Shown in pieces: positions 18,418-28,200 of a DNA stretch of 64,000 nt. The notes under the pieces were generated by a model that saw nothing but the letters and a program-made list of their open reading frames with translations, had not been told where the DNA came from and did not search any database. Each line of letters opens with the position of its first letter. The first letter of the stretch is position 1. A program made the position numbers and the translations under genes. Source of the stretch: Gemmataceae bacterium (GTDB lineage Bacteria > Planctomycetota > Planctomycetia > Gemmatales > Gemmataceae); assembly GCA_019636445.1 (NCBI GenBank), contig JAHBXO010000012.1:1-64000 (forward strand), in the 5' to 3' direction.

Positions 18418-19692
18418 TCAGAAGCCCGCCAGCCGCTCCTTCGCGTCGCCGAACGTCGCCGCGGGCACTCCCATCGCGTCCAGGATCGAAAGGTACAGCC
18501 CGCACAGCTTCCGCTTGTCGTCGCCCGCCTTCAGGTAGTCGAGCGCCCGCCCCGTTCGCAGAGCGCCGCCCAACCCGCCCGCCAGCACCAGCGGCACTTG
18601 CCGGCCGTTGTGCGCGTTCCAGTGCTCCGATACGAACATCACGCACGAATGGTCGAGCACCGTTCCGTCCCCCTCCTCCATCTTCGCGAGCCGACCGAGC
18701 AGGTACGCGTACTGCTCGACGTGGCAGTTCACGATCGCCTGGTACTCCTTCCCCTCGTTGGAGTGGGAGTAGCTGTGGTGGTCGTCGCGGATGCCGAGGA
18801 AGGGGTAGACCTGGCCGGAGAGGTCCCGTGAGAGAAGGAGCGTGGCGACGCGGGAGCGGTCGGTCTGGAAGCCGAGCGCGACGATATCGCACATGAGCCG
18901 GGCGTACTCGCGGAAGTCCTTCGGCTGGCCGGCGGGGGGCCGGGCACCCGCCGGCGCGTCGTTCCCGCCGCCCGCGCCGGTCCGGTTCAATCGCTGCACC
19001 TGCTGCTCGGTTTCCCGCACCGATTCGAGATACTCGTCGAGCTTGCGCCGGTCGGTGCCGCCGGCGCGGCCTCCGACATCCTTCGCCTGCTCCAGCACGT
19101 CGTCGAGGATGCTGCCCCGCAGTTTGCCGGCCTTGCCCCCGAAGAGGCTGTCGAACGCCAACGCGGGATTCAACTCGATCGGCACGGGCGAATCCGCCGT
19201 CCGCCACGAGATGTGCGAGGCGTACACCATCGAGTACTGGCTCTCGTGGAATCCGCTCACCGGCTGCTCGCAGCCGAGGACGAGGCTCGGCTGCGGCGTT
19301 TCGTCCTCGAAACGCTTGGCGAGGACCTGATCGAGGCTGACGCCGCCCTGGATGGTGCGCCCGCGCTTCAGGGCCGCGCCGGAGAGGATGTTGCCGGTGC
19401 ACTTGGCGTGCCCGCCGTCGCCCTCGCGGTTCCAAAGTCCGTTGACCACATTCAGCTTTTGACGGAACGGCGCGAGCGATCGCAGGCTGGAGCCGAGTTC
19501 CATGTCGGCGCCTTGGCCCTTCGCCCACCAGTGGTCGGGCGAGATGCCGTCGCCGATGAAGAGGCAGGCGAACCGCTTGGGCGGCGCCTTCGCCCCGGCC
19601 GCGCCCGCGACCGACTCCATCCACGGCAGCGCGACCGTGAATCCCAACCCTTGGAGGATCGCGCGGCGTGTCGGCATTCGCGGCGTGGTCAT
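18418..19692 (-). CDS. DUF1552 protein with Tat signal
   Basis: This 424-residue protein begins with a twin-arginine-type signal (PTRRAILQGLGFTVALPW), so it is probably exported folded. The DUF1552 domain covers the rest, with the visible blocks FIGDGISPDHWW, SLDQVLAKRF, DDHHSYSH and SEHWNAHNGR. DUF1552 is related to DUF1501, an alkaline-phosphatase/sulfatase-like fold, but no substrate is known. The ATG at 19692 is chosen because it overlaps the stop of the upstream DUF1592 gene by 4 bp (ATGA), which indicates translational coupling, and because it gives the Tat signal. The longer open frame upstream overlaps that gene and is not coding. Confidence 0.93.
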   Translation of the reverse strand: MTTPRMPTRRAILQGLGFTVALPWMESVAGAAGAKAPPKRFACLFIGDGISPDHWWAKGQGADMELGSSLRSLAPFRQKLNVVNGLWNREGDGGHAKCTGNILSGAALKRGRTIQGGVSLDQVLAKRFEDETPQPSLVLGCEQPVSGFHESQYSMVYASHISWRTADSPVPIELNPALAFDSLFGGKAGKLRGSILDDVLEQAKDVGGRAGGTDRRKLDEYLESVRETEQQVQRLNRTGAGGGNDAPAGARPPAGQPKDFREYARLMCDIVALGFQTDRSRVATLLLSRDLSGQVYPFLGIRDDHHSYSHSNEGKEYQAIVNCHVEQYAYLLGRLAKMEEGDGTVLDHSCVMFVSEHWNAHNGRQVPLVLAGGLGGALRTGRALDYLKAGDDKRKLCGLYLSILDAMGVPAATFGDAKERLAGF

Positions 19693-22580
19693 GGTCTGGC
19701 TCCCGTGGAAAGTCGTTCGCGGTATCGGGCGGCCGAGAAATCCCGGCCGCGTTGCTGGCGGAACTGCGGACTCGTCGCGACCAATTCGAAGAGCGGCGCG
19801 AGGCGGTATCCGTTCGCGCCGAGTTCGGCTCGCATGCGGTCCAGCAGCGGTTGATCGGAGAGCAGGAGCGAACGGCCGAGCGCGTAGCCGAGGAATTTCC
19901 GGCAGAGCGTATCGGTGTATTCGTCGAGACGCGAAGCGGCGACGCGGTCGGCGAACGCGGGCGTGCCGCGAGTCTCGGTGCCGTCCGGCCAGCGGACGCG
20001 GTCGTCGACCGGCCGGCCGGCGAGGTCCTTCGACCGCGCGCGGCCCGTCGGGTCGAACCCCTCCATTCCCAGGCCGTACGAATCGAAACGCTGGTGGCAT
20101 TTCGCGCATTTCGCGTCGGCGACGTGCGCCGCGAGCAGTTCGCGAATCGTCTTGCCGTTCGTGTCGGTCTCCTTCGCGGGCAACACCGCCACGTCGGGCG
20201 GGGGCGGCGGAATATGTTCGCCGAGGAGCTTGTGCACCACCCAGAAGCCGCGTTTCACCGGGCTGGTCCGCTGCGGCTGCGAATGCCGTGCGAGGACGAC
20301 GGCCATGCCGAACAGCCCGGACCGGCCATGCTTGCGCAACCCCTCGACGCGCACCCATTCGTCGCCGCCGCCGGGGAACGGCAGGCCGTAGTGCGCCGCG
20401 AGCGGCTTGTTGACGTATGTCGAATCGCCGGTGAGCAGTTGCAGGATCGGTTCGTCGTTCCGCACGATGGCGGCGATCCACCGCGTCGGTTCCTCGAAGA
20501 TCGCGGTCTTGAGCGAGTCGTCGAACTTCGGAAACGTCCGTCGATCGATCGTTTCCTGGCGGAGGAAATCGCGATAGCCGAGCCATTGGCCGAAGAACTC
20601 GCGGGCGAACCGTTCGGCCTTCGGGTCCCGGATCATGCGCCGGGCCTGCTCACGCAGCGCCTTCGGATCGTTCAGCGTTCCGGCCTTGGCGAGCGCGAGA
20701 AGTTCCGCGTCGGGCGGGCCGGACCAGAGGAAATAGCTCAACCGCGAGGCAAGCGCGAAGTCGGGGAGCGGGGCGACCGTATCGCCCGGCGGGGCCGGGA
20801 CGTCCAGCATCGCGAACTTCGGCGACACGAGGATGCGGACGATCGCGGCGCGAACGGCGGCCTCGACGCCGTGTTCGGGATCGCCGCACAGCGCGTCGTA
20901 GAAGGCTTCGATCTTGCGGGTTTCGTCGGGCGCGAGCGGTTGACGGTAGGCCCGTTCCGCGAAGGCGAGGATGTCTATCCGGTAGATGGGCCGCGCCGCT
21001 TCAAGGGTGGCGGCGCGCCGGCGCAGGCCGGCGCGGATGTCCGCGAAGAACCGGGTGATCGGGTGCCGGGCGAGTTCGTCCCCGGTGGCCTTCACGTTGG
21101 ATCGCTTCAGGTAGACCGCCTCGAACCGTGCGAGCGTATCGTCCTTCGTCAGGTCCGGGTCCTCTTCCTTGAAGCCGTCGAAATCGCGGTGTTTGAGGAA
21201 ATTCCGTTCGGAACGCTCGAAGAAGACGAAGCCTCGCAGCATCCGTTCGGCGATGTTGGTGGAGAACTCGAGTTCGTTCCAGAGTCGGTCGAGTTCACGG
21301 TTTTCGTCGTCGTCGAGCACGAGGCGTCGGAGTGGAGCGTCGTCGCGGAAGAAGCCTTCGATGAGGTGGAAGCCGGCGGAAAGCCCCCGCGTGGGGTCGA
21401 CGTAGCCGAACCGGTTCGGGAACAGCCGGCAGAACGCTTCGCCGGATTTCCGAACGGCTGGCGGAGTCGATTCCGTCGGGAGGTCGGAGATCGAAACGGA
21501 AAGCTTCGCGAGATTCGCCGGGTCGAACGTCCCGCGAGCCGCGGCCGTGCGGGCGCGTCGGGCGAGGTGATCAATCGGCCCGTTGCCGGCGTTCGCCACG
21601 ATGGCGGGGTCTTCCTTCGGGCCAAGCTCGCGCGCCAGTTTGGCGACGTCGCCGGCCAGCTTGCGTACGCCGTCCCGGGCGGCTGCGGGATCCGCCGGCA
21701 GTTCGTTCCACCTCGCTCGCAGCCATTTCAGGAAATACGCATCGCCGTCCGTCGCCGCCAGCGCGTCGTCGAGTGCACGGAGATATCGCCGCGAGAGTTT
21801 GCGACCCCCGGCCCATTCCTCCAGTGAGCGGCTGTTTTGGTTCGCCGGCCGGTTACGGTACGCTCGCAAGGCTTCGAAATAGACCGCGTAATCGACGGCA
21901 TGTTTTTCGTAGAAGCGGAGGATCGCCTGTTCGCCGTATTTCTGGCGGTCGGCGAAGGAGACCACCGGATGCGGTGCGAACTCCAGGCCGCGCGCGGTCA
22001 GGACCGCGTGGTCGGCCACGAATTCCGCGGCGGAGAACTGCTTGCGGAACAGTCCCGGCGACATCGCGAGCGCCTCGCCCGTATTGTCGAACCCCTCGCC
22101 GGAGGCCGGATCGACCGGGAAATCCTTCGCCGGCCGAATGTCGAAGCGGGTAAGGTCGTGGATCGTGGCGTCATATTCGGAATTGGAAAGCCGACGCGAG
22201 GGGACCGGCCCCGGATCGCCGTCGCTGCGCCGCGCCTCGACGAGCAGCAGATTCTTCAACTCCTTCGAGAACGCGGCGCGGTCCTTCGCGGCCGGTTGCG
22301 GCGCATCCTCCGGCGGCATCTCCTCATGCCGCACCGACCGCAGGACGAGTTCCCAGACACGGAATTCGCTCGCCACGTCCGTCGCGTCCCCGAACCGCTC
22401 CAGGTTCAGTTCCGCGCTCGGCTTCTTCGAGTTATGGCACCGAACACAGTGCGACTTCAGGAATGGTCGGATCGAATCGCCGAACGGCGCGGCCGCACAC
22501 TGCCGGCCCGGCAGGAATGCCGATGCGGATAGCATCGCGACCGCGATGACGAATCGAAGCAAACCGGAATGGTCCATCAT
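19689..22580 (-). CDS. DUF1587/1592/1588/1585 cytochrome-like protein
   Basis: This 963-residue exported protein has a signal peptide (residues about 1-30) and two c-type haem motifs: CVRCH near residue 45, in the N-terminal planctomycete cytochrome domain, and CAKCH near residue 830. The order of visible blocks fits the multi-domain planctomycete family: DUF1587 (PSRRLSNSEYDATIHDLTRF), DUF1592 (ASRLSYFLWSGPPDAELL), DUF1588 (SQPQRTSPVKRGFWVV) and DUF1585 at the end. The family is secreted and probably redox-active; its biological role is not settled. It is the first gene of a coupled pair with the DUF1552 gene. Confidence 0.93.
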   Translation of the reverse strand: MMDHSGLLRFVIAVAMLSASAFLPGRQCAAAPFGDSIRPFLKSHCVRCHNSKKPSAELNLERFGDATDVASEFRVWELVLRSVRHEEMPPEDAPQPAAKDRAAFSKELKNLLLVEARRSDGDPGPVPSRRLSNSEYDATIHDLTRFDIRPAKDFPVDPASGEGFDNTGEALAMSPGLFRKQFSAAEFVADHAVLTARGLEFAPHPVVSFADRQKYGEQAILRFYEKHAVDYAVYFEALRAYRNRPANQNSRSLEEWAGGRKLSRRYLRALDDALAATDGDAYFLKWLRARWNELPADPAAARDGVRKLAGDVAKLARELGPKEDPAIVANAGNGPIDHLARRARTAAARGTFDPANLAKLSVSISDLPTESTPPAVRKSGEAFCRLFPNRFGYVDPTRGLSAGFHLIEGFFRDDAPLRRLVLDDDENRELDRLWNELEFSTNIAERMLRGFVFFERSERNFLKHRDFDGFKEEDPDLTKDDTLARFEAVYLKRSNVKATGDELARHPITRFFADIRAGLRRRAATLEAARPIYRIDILAFAERAYRQPLAPDETRKIEAFYDALCGDPEHGVEAAVRAAIVRILVSPKFAMLDVPAPPGDTVAPLPDFALASRLSYFLWSGPPDAELLALAKAGTLNDPKALREQARRMIRDPKAERFAREFFGQWLGYRDFLRQETIDRRTFPKFDDSLKTAIFEEPTRWIAAIVRNDEPILQLLTGDSTYVNKPLAAHYGLPFPGGGDEWVRVEGLRKHGRSGLFGMAVVLARHSQPQRTSPVKRGFWVVHKLLGEHIPPPPPDVAVLPAKETDTNGKTIRELLAAHVADAKCAKCHQRFDSYGLGMEGFDPTGRARSKDLAGRPVDDRVRWPDGTETRGTPAFADRVAASRLDEYTDTLCRKFLGYALGRSLLLSDQPLLDRMRAELGANGYRLAPLFELVATSPQFRQQRGRDFSAARYRERLSTGARP

Positions 22581-22850
22581 GTCGACGGCGGGAAGAGGAC
22601 GGCGGCGGGGGTCGGCTGATCCATTAAAGGATAATCGATCGGCGAGTCGAAGGATAGCGAAGCATCTGGATTTTGCGAAGTCGTACTCGGATGAATCCGT
22701 CCGTGATGAAAGCGCATCGTCCGACGGGTTCCGCCATGATCATTCCGTCGACGCAAGTCCTTTCGAGGCCAGTATGGTTCCGGAATTCCGCATTGGGTCC
22801 GCCAAGGGGTGGCGCAGACGCGGCGGAACCATACCAACCGTTCCACCGCC

Positions 22851-24164
22851 CTACCAGCCGATCCAGTTGCCGAAGCCACCCTCCACCTGGGTTGGCAGCG
22901 TTTTCGCGCCCTCGCGGTCGTCGCGGATCAGGAAGCCGGAAAAGCGGGAACGGGTCACGTTCTTCAATAGCACGCCCACCGGTTCGCAGTCGAGCACCGT
23001 GCAGTTGGTGACGTGGAAGCGATCGCAGTTCGTGAACTCCATGCCGGCCTTCGCCGCCTTCACGCCGGAGACGTGCAGGCCGGTAATGGTGCAGTCGGAG
23101 CTGTCGCGGAAGATGACGCAGTTCGTCGTCGTCGGGCTTTCCTCGCCGCGGTAGCGCGGGTTGCGATCCATGGCGTTCGGGCCGACGACGACGTGGGCGC
23201 TGTGCTCGACGAGCAGGTTGTGCGAGTACGCGGTCCAGAAGGTATTGCCGGTGACGACGACGCCGCGGGCGTGGTCGAGGTGGACGTTCGTGTGGACGTC
23301 GCTGAGGATGTTGCCGGTGATGGTGACGTGGCCGTCGCGGAGTTCGTCGATCTTAGCGCGGGCGACGGAAGGCCCTTGGATGCGGATGTTCGCGCTGCCG
23401 GGGGCTTCATGGTTGTGCTGGATGGTGTTGCCGGTGATGGCGACTTCGGCGTGGGAGCCGCCCCGAGAGTCGACGTACACGTTGGCGGTGGGCGGGCGAT
23501 CCTTGCCGTGATTGGATTCGATGTCGCAGCCGGTGATGTGCAGGTTGCGGACCTCGCCGCCGCGGACGACGATGCCGCCATCGTCATTGTAGCTGACGTG
23601 GCTGCCGGTGACGTTGATCTGGTGCAGGTTGACGCCGTCCAGGAAGACGCCGACGCCGCGATTCTGATAGATGTGGCAGTCGGCGATGGCGACGTTGCGG
23701 TTGCGCTTCACGAGGTGAATGCCGTGGCGGCAGTCGCGGACGTGCAATCGCGTGATCGTGAGCATCATGGTGCCGCTGGCTTCGACGCCATCGGCTTCGG
23801 GGTGGCCGCCGACGATCTCCACACCGTCGAGGCCCGGCATCCGTTCGCGGTCCCAGACGAGCGGTTTGACAGACTTCGGCGCGGCGGTGCCCTCGTGGTG
23901 GCCGACGAAGCGGATGGCGGGACCGGGGCCGGCCATGACGATGCGCGCGACCGTGCCGCCTTCAATGCAGGTGAAGTCGGTCTTCTCGAGGTCGATGACA
24001 AGCGGCGTTTCGATGCGATAGGTGCCGGCGGGGATGCGCACGTGACCGCCCTTGTCGACGAGGGCTTGCAACGTCTTGGCATCATCGGCGACGGCAGGTC
24101 GATACGCGAGGATCGCGACGAGGGGAACGGCGACGAGGGCGAGCGCGACGAGACGGCGGCGCAT
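22851..24164 (-). CDS. Secreted right-handed parallel beta-helix protein
   Basis: This 437-residue protein has a signal peptide (to about residue 26) and opens with LQALVDKGGHVRIPAGTYRI, the usual start of a pectate-lyase-like beta helix. About ten beta-helix coils follow, with recurring ITGN/VTGN turns such as VAITGNTIQHN and VTITGNILSD. This fold occurs in polysaccharide lyases, hydrolases and epimerases. I see no clear catalytic set, so substrate and reaction are open. The deacetylase gene lies 30 bp upstream on the same strand, which suggests a joint role in surface or extracellular polysaccharide. The 270 bp between its stop and the DUF1592 gene hold nothing I can assign. Confidence 0.85.
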   Translation of the reverse strand: MRRRLVALALVAVPLVAILAYRPAVADDAKTLQALVDKGGHVRIPAGTYRIETPLVIDLEKTDFTCIEGGTVARIVMAGPGPAIRFVGHHEGTAAPKSVKPLVWDRERMPGLDGVEIVGGHPEADGVEASGTMMLTITRLHVRDCRHGIHLVKRNRNVAIADCHIYQNRGVGVFLDGVNLHQINVTGSHVSYNDDGGIVVRGGEVRNLHITGCDIESNHGKDRPPTANVYVDSRGGSHAEVAITGNTIQHNHEAPGSANIRIQGPSVARAKIDELRDGHVTITGNILSDVHTNVHLDHARGVVVTGNTFWTAYSHNLLVEHSAHVVVGPNAMDRNPRYRGEESPTTTNCVIFRDSSDCTITGLHVSGVKAAKAGMEFTNCDRFHVTNCTVLDCEPVGVLLKNVTRSRFSGFLIRDDREGAKTLPTQVEGGFGNWIGW

Positions 24165-24194
24165 GGCGGATCTCCGGGAGGTCTTGCCTCCACG

Positions 24195-25136
24195 CTATCC
24201 GCCGGCGGGGGCGATGGCAAACCGCCTGAGCGAATCCGGGGATGCCAATAGTTCATCGGCCACGTCGACGGCGCGGCGGAAGCCGCCGCGCGCGAGCAGC
24301 CGTTCGAGGCGCGCAAGGCTCTTGCCGATCCCGACGTAGGTGCGCCACTTCGAGAGTCGCTTCAGCGGCAGCTTGGGCTGGTCGACGTCGAACTCCCAGG
24401 GATGGAAATAGAGCATGCCGACGGCGGGCGAGGTTTTGGCTTCGAGCTGTGCGAGGCCGCGCCGCATGAACAGGGGCGGGAAGAGGCGGAAGTATCCGCC
24501 GCCGGCGACAGGCAGGTTCTGGCCGGCGAGTCGCCAAGTGGCCGGGGGGAGTTCGAGGATCGTGCGTTCGCGGCCGACGGCGAGGAACGGCATGCGCGGC
24601 GAGTCCGGGATGCCGTAGCGGTCGTGGCGGACGGGGAAGATCGAGCTGTCGTAGCGGAAGCCGAGTTCGACGAGTGTGTCGATCGCCCACGGCGTCTTGC
24701 GCGTCACGCTGAAGGTCGGCGCGCGGAAGCCGACGACGGCGCGGCCACCGGCCTGTTCCAGCGCGTCCTTGCTCCTTCGCAAGTCCTCGGCGAACTCCGC
24801 CGGCGTGAAACGATCCACACGGCGGTGGTCGTGGCTGTGCGAAGCGATCTCGTGCCCGGCGTCCGCGATGTCGCGCACGAGCTTCGGATGCGATATCCCG
24901 ATTTCGCCCACGATGAAAAATGTCGCCTTCGCCTCAACGGCGGCGAGGCGTTCCAGGATCGTTCGCGTCGTCGCTTCCATCCGTCGCGCGTACTCGTCCT
25001 TCAAAACCGGCGGGCATTCCAGCCCGAACGCGGCTTCGATGCGGTAGTGTTCCTCCACGTCGAAGCTGAGGATACAGGGAAATCCGGAAGTCTCGCCCAC
25101 CCGTTCGTTCCTTGCGCGGTTTGGAGATTTCATCAA
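24195..25136 (-). CDS. Polysaccharide deacetylase, DUF3473/XrtA type
   Basis: This 313-residue NodB-type carbohydrate esterase would remove acetyl groups from an N-acetylated sugar polymer. The metal site is visible as FDVEEH (about 25-30) and HSHDHRR (near 100). The motif GFRAPTFS follows near 138, and the C-terminal DUF3473 extension carries LYFHPWEFD. This subfamily is typical of exosortase-linked exopolysaccharide loci. No exosortase or PEP-CTERM protein is visible in the window. It is probably cytoplasmic, since no signal peptide is seen. It starts 87 bp from the divergent giant TPR gene and is followed by the beta-helix gene. Confidence 0.9.
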   Translation of the reverse strand: MMKSPNRARNERVGETSGFPCILSFDVEEHYRIEAAFGLECPPVLKDEYARRMEATTRTILERLAAVEAKATFFIVGEIGISHPKLVRDIADAGHEIASHSHDHRRVDRFTPAEFAEDLRRSKDALEQAGGRAVVGFRAPTFSVTRKTPWAIDTLVELGFRYDSSIFPVRHDRYGIPDSPRMPFLAVGRERTILELPPATWRLAGQNLPVAGGGYFRLFPPLFMRRGLAQLEAKTSPAVGMLYFHPWEFDVDQPKLPLKRLSKWRTYVGIGKSLARLERLLARGGFRRAVDVADELLASPDSLRRFAIAPAGG

Positions 25137-25223
25137 GATAGGTCATAAAACGGCGGGGTAGAACGGCCGCGCCGCGCGATCGTCTTCTAGAATGGTGGGC
25201 CGTTTCCACGCCGGAGTCTTGCC

Positions 25224-28200
25224 GTGAGCGTCTGGAGTTCGCGACGACAGATGAACTACAAGCGGGCCGCGTTGCTGCTGGCAGTGCTCGCCACGGTGGG
25301 CGGGGCCGGGTATGCGGCCAACCAGCGCCAGGTGCGCCGCAACGCGGACCGGATGCTCGACCTCGCGCGCGCCGCACGCGACGACCAGAACCGCGGCGAC
25401 GCCCTGCAACTGTACGAATCGTACTTGAACTTCCAACCGCGCGACGTGGACGCCATCGCCGAATACGCCGCGATGCTGGAATCGGACACGAACCCGAAGG
25501 CGCGTCGTTCGCTGCTCGATGGCTACGAGCGTCTGCTGCGGGTCGCTCCGCACCGGGCGGAAGAACGCAGGAAACTGGTCGACCTCTATCTGACGTATCA
25601 GGTCTTTACGTCCGCGAAGCACCACCTCGCACCGCTGCTCGACCCCGTGACTGGCACGCCGGACGACCCGGACCTGCTAAAGCAACTGGCCACTTGTGAA
25701 TTTCGACTTGGGCGTTCGTCCGATGGCGTGGCGATCTTGAAGCGGCTGATCGCAACCGGCCGCGCGGGGCCGGAGGTCTATCAGAAGCTGGCGGACGTTT
25801 ATCGCAAGGAGAACACGACGACGGCCCTCGAGGAAGCCGAGAAGGTGATGGCACAACTGGCCAAGGACCGCGCGAACGACACCGGCGCCCGCGTCGTTCG
25901 CATCCATCACCTGTATCAATCGGGCCGCGTCGACGAGGCGCGAGCCGAGATCGCGGCGGCGGCGAAGGAGGTGCGCGACGCGGAGAAAAGTCCGGAGTTC
26001 TCCCTGCTGCTGGCGGACCACTATGCGCGCGACCGGCTCTTCGACGCTGCCCGGGACGCGCTCGCCCGCGCCATCGGCGAGAACCCGAAGGACGCCCGCC
26101 TGCGCACCGCGTACTATCAGACGCTCGACCAACTGCGGGACAAGGCCAAGGCCGACGAACAGCTCCGCAAAGCCGTCGAACTCGCCAAGAACAACGATCC
26201 CGGCACGCTCGACCTGATTGACCTGATGATCGACAATCGCGAATTGGACCTCGCGAAGCGGGAGATCGAGCGGCGCTACAAGGGGAAGGAAACGTTTCGA
26301 CCGACGCACGACTACCTCGTCGGCCGCGTCCTGTTGGTGGAGGGCGATTGGCCGGCGGCGCGGGCGTCGCTCACGCGCTGCCTAGAGTTCTTCGAAAAGC
26401 ACCCCGCGCACTATGCAAAGGCGCAGGTGGGACTCGCGCAGTGCCAGACGCTCGCGAACAACCCGGAGCGCGCGCTGGAAGCGTACACGCGGGCGGTGGC
26501 GGCGAACCCACGGATGAACGCGGCGCAGCTCGGCCGCGCCGAGACCCTGCTGCGATTGAATCGATTGAAGGATGCCGAGCCGATCCTGCGCGAGTACGCC
26601 GACGCCTTGCCGGCGGCGCGGCTGGCGCTGGCGAACGCGAAGTTCGCGGAGATGCTGACGCGACCGGTAAACCGACGAAACTGGTCCGAAGTGGAATCCG
26701 CCTTCGGCAAGCCGCCCTTCCCTGTCGGCATTGAAGTGTTGAAGGCCAAGCTCCTGGCGGCACAGGGTAAGCCGGCCGAGGGGGAGGCGCATCTCAAGAA
26801 GCTCGTCGCCCGCGCCGGTGATGCACCGGCGGTGCATGTCGCGATCGCGGAGTTCGCCGCGCGGCGTAGCCCGAAGGAAGCCGCCGACGCCATCGCGGCG
26901 GGCGAAGCCGCCATCGGGGACACCGTGCCGTTCCGGCTGGCGAAGGCGGGCCTTGCCGGTCGGGCGCGCGACGCGGCCGCCGTGTCGGCCCTCGCTACCG
27001 ATGCCGGAAAATTTCCCGCCGACGAACGCCATCAACTGTTGCTCGGCCTCGCCAACTGGCTGTACGCCCTCAAGCAAGTCGACGAAGCCGCCAAGCTCGC
27101 GAACCAGGTCGCCGGCGATCGGCCGCACGATCTGAACTCCCGCATGCTACTCGCGCAGATTTATCTCCAAGCGGGCCAGCACGCCAAGCTCGACCCCGTG
27201 ATCGCCGACCTGAAACGACTGGACGGCGAAGGCGGGCCGCTGTTCCTCTACGCATCGACGATGGGCGAACTGGCTCGCACGCCCAAGCCCGACGCGGCCA
27301 CGGCGAAGCGCCTTGCCGAGCAACTCGACGCCGTCGTCCGCAAACGGGAAGTCTGGACGCGCCCGCACGCCCTGCTCGGCGAGCTCGCCCTGCGCGTCAA
27401 CGACCCGGACTCCGCACTTAAGCACTTCCGCAAGGCGTTCGAACTGGGTGAACGGGATGAAGCCACCTTCCGTCGGCTCCTCGAACTGCTGCTCAATCGC
27501 GGTCGAACCGACGAGGCATATCGAATACTGGACGATCGCGACAAGATCGCCGGGCTGCCGCCGGACCTCTTCCAAACGCACGCCCTGCTGGAAGCGGCCA
27601 ACGGCAAGGGCGGCGAGCGCAGCCGCGAGATCGTGCGCAAGACCGCCGATTCGACGGATGCGCAGGTGCAACTCTTCCGCGGCCGCTGGCTGGCGCTGAA
27701 TGGCGATCGCTCCGCTGCGATTCAAGCATTGGAAGCCGCGGTGAAACTCGGTCCGCAACTCGCCGACGCCTGGATCGCGCTGGTGCGCGTTCAGGCGGCC
27801 AGCGATCCGGCCGCCGCCCGCGCCACGGCTGCGAAGGCTGCCGCCGCATTGGCGGCCGGTCAATCGCCCGCGCGGTCCGCGCACGCCGTCGGTACCTGCC
27901 ACGAACTCGCCGGCGACGCGGCCGCCGCCGAACGCGCCTACCTCGCGGGCCTGCAAGCGACGCCGAACGACGTGCCCGTCCTCGTCTCGCTCGCCGACCT
28001 CTATCGCCGCGCCGGCCGGCACGCAGACGCCGACGCTCGCTGCCGCGCGATCCTCGCCGCCGAAGCCGACGACGACTCGCGGCGCTGGGCGCGGCGCGGC
28101 CTCGCGCTCGGACTCGCCTCCGGGCCGAACGCCCACGCCCGGCTCGACGAAGCCCTGGCGGCGCTTGCCCCGAATTTCCAACCCGTCGAACACCCCGAAG

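Noticed and set aside
19689..20586. N-terminal extension of the DUF1552 gene
   Set aside because: It lies inside the DUF1592 gene; the ATG at 19692 gives a Tat signal and a 4-bp overlap.
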